Source: a virus
IMG/VR virus record: IMGVR_UViG_3300020185_000063
Location: 1 to 53,177 of that record
Direction: 5' to 3' (one strand)
DNA length: 53,177 nt
Made by a program: the position numbers and the translations under genes. Below the pieces are notes generated by a model. The model was not told where the DNA came from. It was given only the letters and a program-made list of their open reading frames with translations, and searched no databases. Below, one piece after another: positions 52,129-53,177 of the stretch (position 1 is its first letter; every line of letters starts with the position of its first letter).

Positions 52129-52437
52129 TTAATTGTTGTTTAAATTGTTTATAGTTTGTTGATAAGCTTCCTGAAGAATATCCTTAGACATTAGAAAAGC
52201 TAGTTCTCTCATTGAGAAAGATTCTTCTAACTTCTTAGCTAATGTTGCTACTGGATTTTCTTGATCTGAATCTACAATCAGATTACTGAATAATTCCTCA
52301 TGTCTTTTTGCAAATCCCTCTTGGTCTGTAATACCACATGCCTCAAGGTCATTATCAAAATTCTTAGGATCGTAATCTGCTGTTTCAGATATTACATTCT
52401 GCTTACCTTCTTTTCTGTTGAAAAAATCTTTAGCCAT
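52129..52437 (-). CDS. Small acidic hypothetical protein
   Basis: The 102-aa product is acidic and helical. It starts AKDFFNRKEGKQNVISETAD and contains PVATLAKKLEESFSMRELAF and a Gln/Asn-rich end (EAYQQTINNLNNN). It overlaps the upstream 66-aa gene by eight bases and precedes the Sak4-like gene by two bases. The tight overlap suggests stoichiometric production with the neighbours. No family is recognised. Confidence 0.45.
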   Translation of the reverse strand: MAKDFFNRKEGKQNVISETADYDPKNFDNDLEACGITDQEGFAKRHEELFSNLIVDSDQENPVATLAKKLEESFSMRELAFLMSKDILQEAYQQTINNLNNN

Positions 52438-52630
52438 TTAATAGTTTTTTAATTTTTAATACCGTACTAGTTCTGTTAAAGATATTACTCCTGTTGACTA
52501 GAAGATTGATAGTAAATATTTTCCCTCTAAGTGATCCTACTTGATCATTTAAGATAGAATTAATATGCTCCAATTCTCCAACTCTCTGAAGTAATTCACT
52601 TTTGGTTTTACCTTTGCCTTTTTTTGCCAT
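52430..52630 (-). CDS. Small coiled-coil protein, paralogue of its neighbour
   Basis: The 66-aa product is basic at the start (AKKGKGKTKSELLQRV), followed by a heptad helix and the end SNIFNRTSTVLKIKKLLNG. Compared with the 106-aa protein encoded just upstream, it shares KGKG at the start, a LRGKIFTINLLV / LQGKMSKIYLLV segment and an IFNR...KIKKLL / IFNR...NIKKIL end. The longer copy has about 40 extra coiled-coil residues. A recent tandem duplication with an internal deletion explains this best. The function is unknown. Confidence 0.5.
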   Translation of the reverse strand: MAKKGKGKTKSELLQRVGELEHINSILNDQVGSLRGKIFTINLLVNRSNIFNRTSTVLKIKKLLNG

Positions 52631-52634
52631 TTTC

Positions 52635-52955
52635 TTATAAAATTTTTTTAATGTTTTTAATGATTCTTCGCCTGTTAAAGATAGTGTTTTCTTCTGAAAC
52701 TAACAAATAAATCTTAGACATTTTACCCTGTAAATCAACAAGTTCCGTAGAGCATTTAGCTGCTTTTCCAGTAATAGAATTATTCAATTCTAACGTCTCA
52801 ACTTGTAAATCCATAAGGTCACTAATACATTTATTTTTCTCAGCAATAGATTCTTCTAATTTAATTGTTTTCTCTTTAAGTTCTTCAACTTTATTTAATA
52901 AGAAAGTTTTACTCATTCCTTTACCTTTATTAGAGGATTTTTCTTGTTTATTCAT
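52635..52955 (-). CDS. Small coiled-coil protein, longer paralogue
   Basis: The 106-aa product is a predicted long coiled coil (about residues 15-85) with a basic start (NKQEKSSNKGKGMSKTFLL) and the end EENTIFNRRRIIKNIKKIL. It shares start and end words with the 66-aa protein downstream. It overlaps the truncated HAD-like gene upstream by eight bases. Oligomerisation is likely. The role is unknown, but the position in the recombination block suggests an accessory factor. Confidence 0.5.
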   Translation of the reverse strand: MNKQEKSSNKGKGMSKTFLLNKVEELKEKTIKLEESIAEKNKCISDLMDLQVETLELNNSITGKAAKCSTELVDLQGKMSKIYLLVSEENTIFNRRRIIKNIKKIL

Positions 52956-53177
52956 ACTTATTGTTTATTATTTTATAAATCTCATCCCATTCCGGTAATT
53001 CGGTAAGGCACTTATCATCGATGTATAGATCAGCAGATATCTTACGACAATCTGCACCATATTGCTCTATTATGTGAGGAAAATTGCAATTTATATAATG
53101 ATAAGGCACGTTGTTATTGTGTAACCAATTAATGGCTGTAGCTAAAGCTAAACCTTCTCTACATGTATTAATAACTA
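52948..53177 (-). CDS. HAD-like 5'-nucleotidase-type protein, cut by the window edge
   Basis: The frame runs from the right edge (first complete codon at 53175) to TAA at 52950-52948 and gives about 75 residues of a C-terminal part. It contains NTCREGLALATAINWLHNNN, NCNFPHIIEQYGADCRKIS and ADLYIDDKCLTELPEW. This is the pattern of small Bacteroidota HAD-like proteins (BT_0820 type): T/S-C-R-x-G, then a cap-less core with K-I-x-A-D-h-Y-I-D-D. The N-terminal nucleophile Asp lies outside the window. A nucleotide-phosphate hydrolase role in precursor supply is plausible. It overlaps the next gene by eight bases. Confidence 0.65.
   Translation of the reverse strand, partial: VINTCREGLALATAINWLHNNNVPYHYINCNFPHIIEQYGADCRKISADLYIDDKCLTELPEWDEIYKIINNKYE

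Noticed and set aside
1-53177. CRISPR arrays, insertion sequences, integrase or attachment sites
   Set aside because: No regularly spaced repeats, transposase or integrase motifs, or flanking terminal repeats were seen; the window looks like a lytic phage genome.

Overview
The window is about 53 kb of AT-rich double-stranded DNA phage genome. It reads as a crAss-like phage (order Crassvirales) infecting a member of the Bacteroidota, probably a flavobacterium of the Cellulophaga phage phi14:2 type. Four things support this. A 2148-aa protein carries the DFDID catalytic loop of the crAss-like virion RNA polymerase. It sits in a row of giant virion cargo genes, preceded by a 1366-aa muzzle (tail stabilisation) protein, ring-type neck proteins and a 499-aa crAss-type major capsid protein. 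Three intergenic promoters match the Bacteroidota pattern TTG-N(19-21)-TAnnTTTG. Most genes lack a Shine-Dalgarno sequence and have A-rich leaders. TAG, TGA and TAA all behave as stops, so there is no sign of the stop-codon reassignment seen in some crAss-like lineages. Terminase and portal genes are not in the window and presumably lie to its left.

Layout. Positions 1 to 41256 are all on the plus strand. First comes a probable lysis or envelope group: a membrane-anchored PAS protein, a DUF5675-type protein and a membrane-anchored beta protein (158-1913). The head genes follow: acidic scaffold-like protein, major capsid protein and further virion proteins (1999-7550), with strong hairpin terminators after the capsid gene and after the 320-aa gene. 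Next is a fibre/adhesin region (7634-10378) with cadherin-like repeats. It is broken by a 29-bp tandem duplication and by paired stop codons. Then come a metallophosphoesterase-like protein, three ring/neck proteins and the muzzle protein (10464-17592). Last are the cargo proteins (17780-41256): a lytic-transglycosylase/zincin protein, a Gly/Ala-rich protein with a CHAP-like endopeptidase, two proteins of unknown activity, the RNA polymerase, and a protein with an HEFGH metallopeptidase motif. These are probably packaged and ejected together, opening the cell wall and starting early transcription.

A bidirectional hairpin terminator at 41301-41341 separates this block from a convergent block of replication and recombination genes on the minus strand (41403-53177). 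Read in transcription order from the right edge, these are: a truncated HAD-like nucleotidase; two paralogous small coiled-coil proteins; a small acidic protein; a Sak4-like ATPase; two acidic-tailed proteins, one a candidate ssDNA-binding protein; a strong terminator; a DnaG-type primase; a MoxR/CobS-type AAA+ ATPase with its VWA/CobT-type partner; a RusA-like resolvase; small hypotheticals; a radical-SAM (spore-photoproduct-lyase-like) protein; a PD-(D/E)XK nuclease; and more hypotheticals. Most of these genes overlap or are separated by only a few bases.

All assignments come from reading motifs and gene order by eye, without database searches. Family names for proteins lacking a catalytic motif (ring, scaffold, cargo) rest on size, order and remembered family patterns, and are inference. 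No gap between genes exceeds 300 bases.
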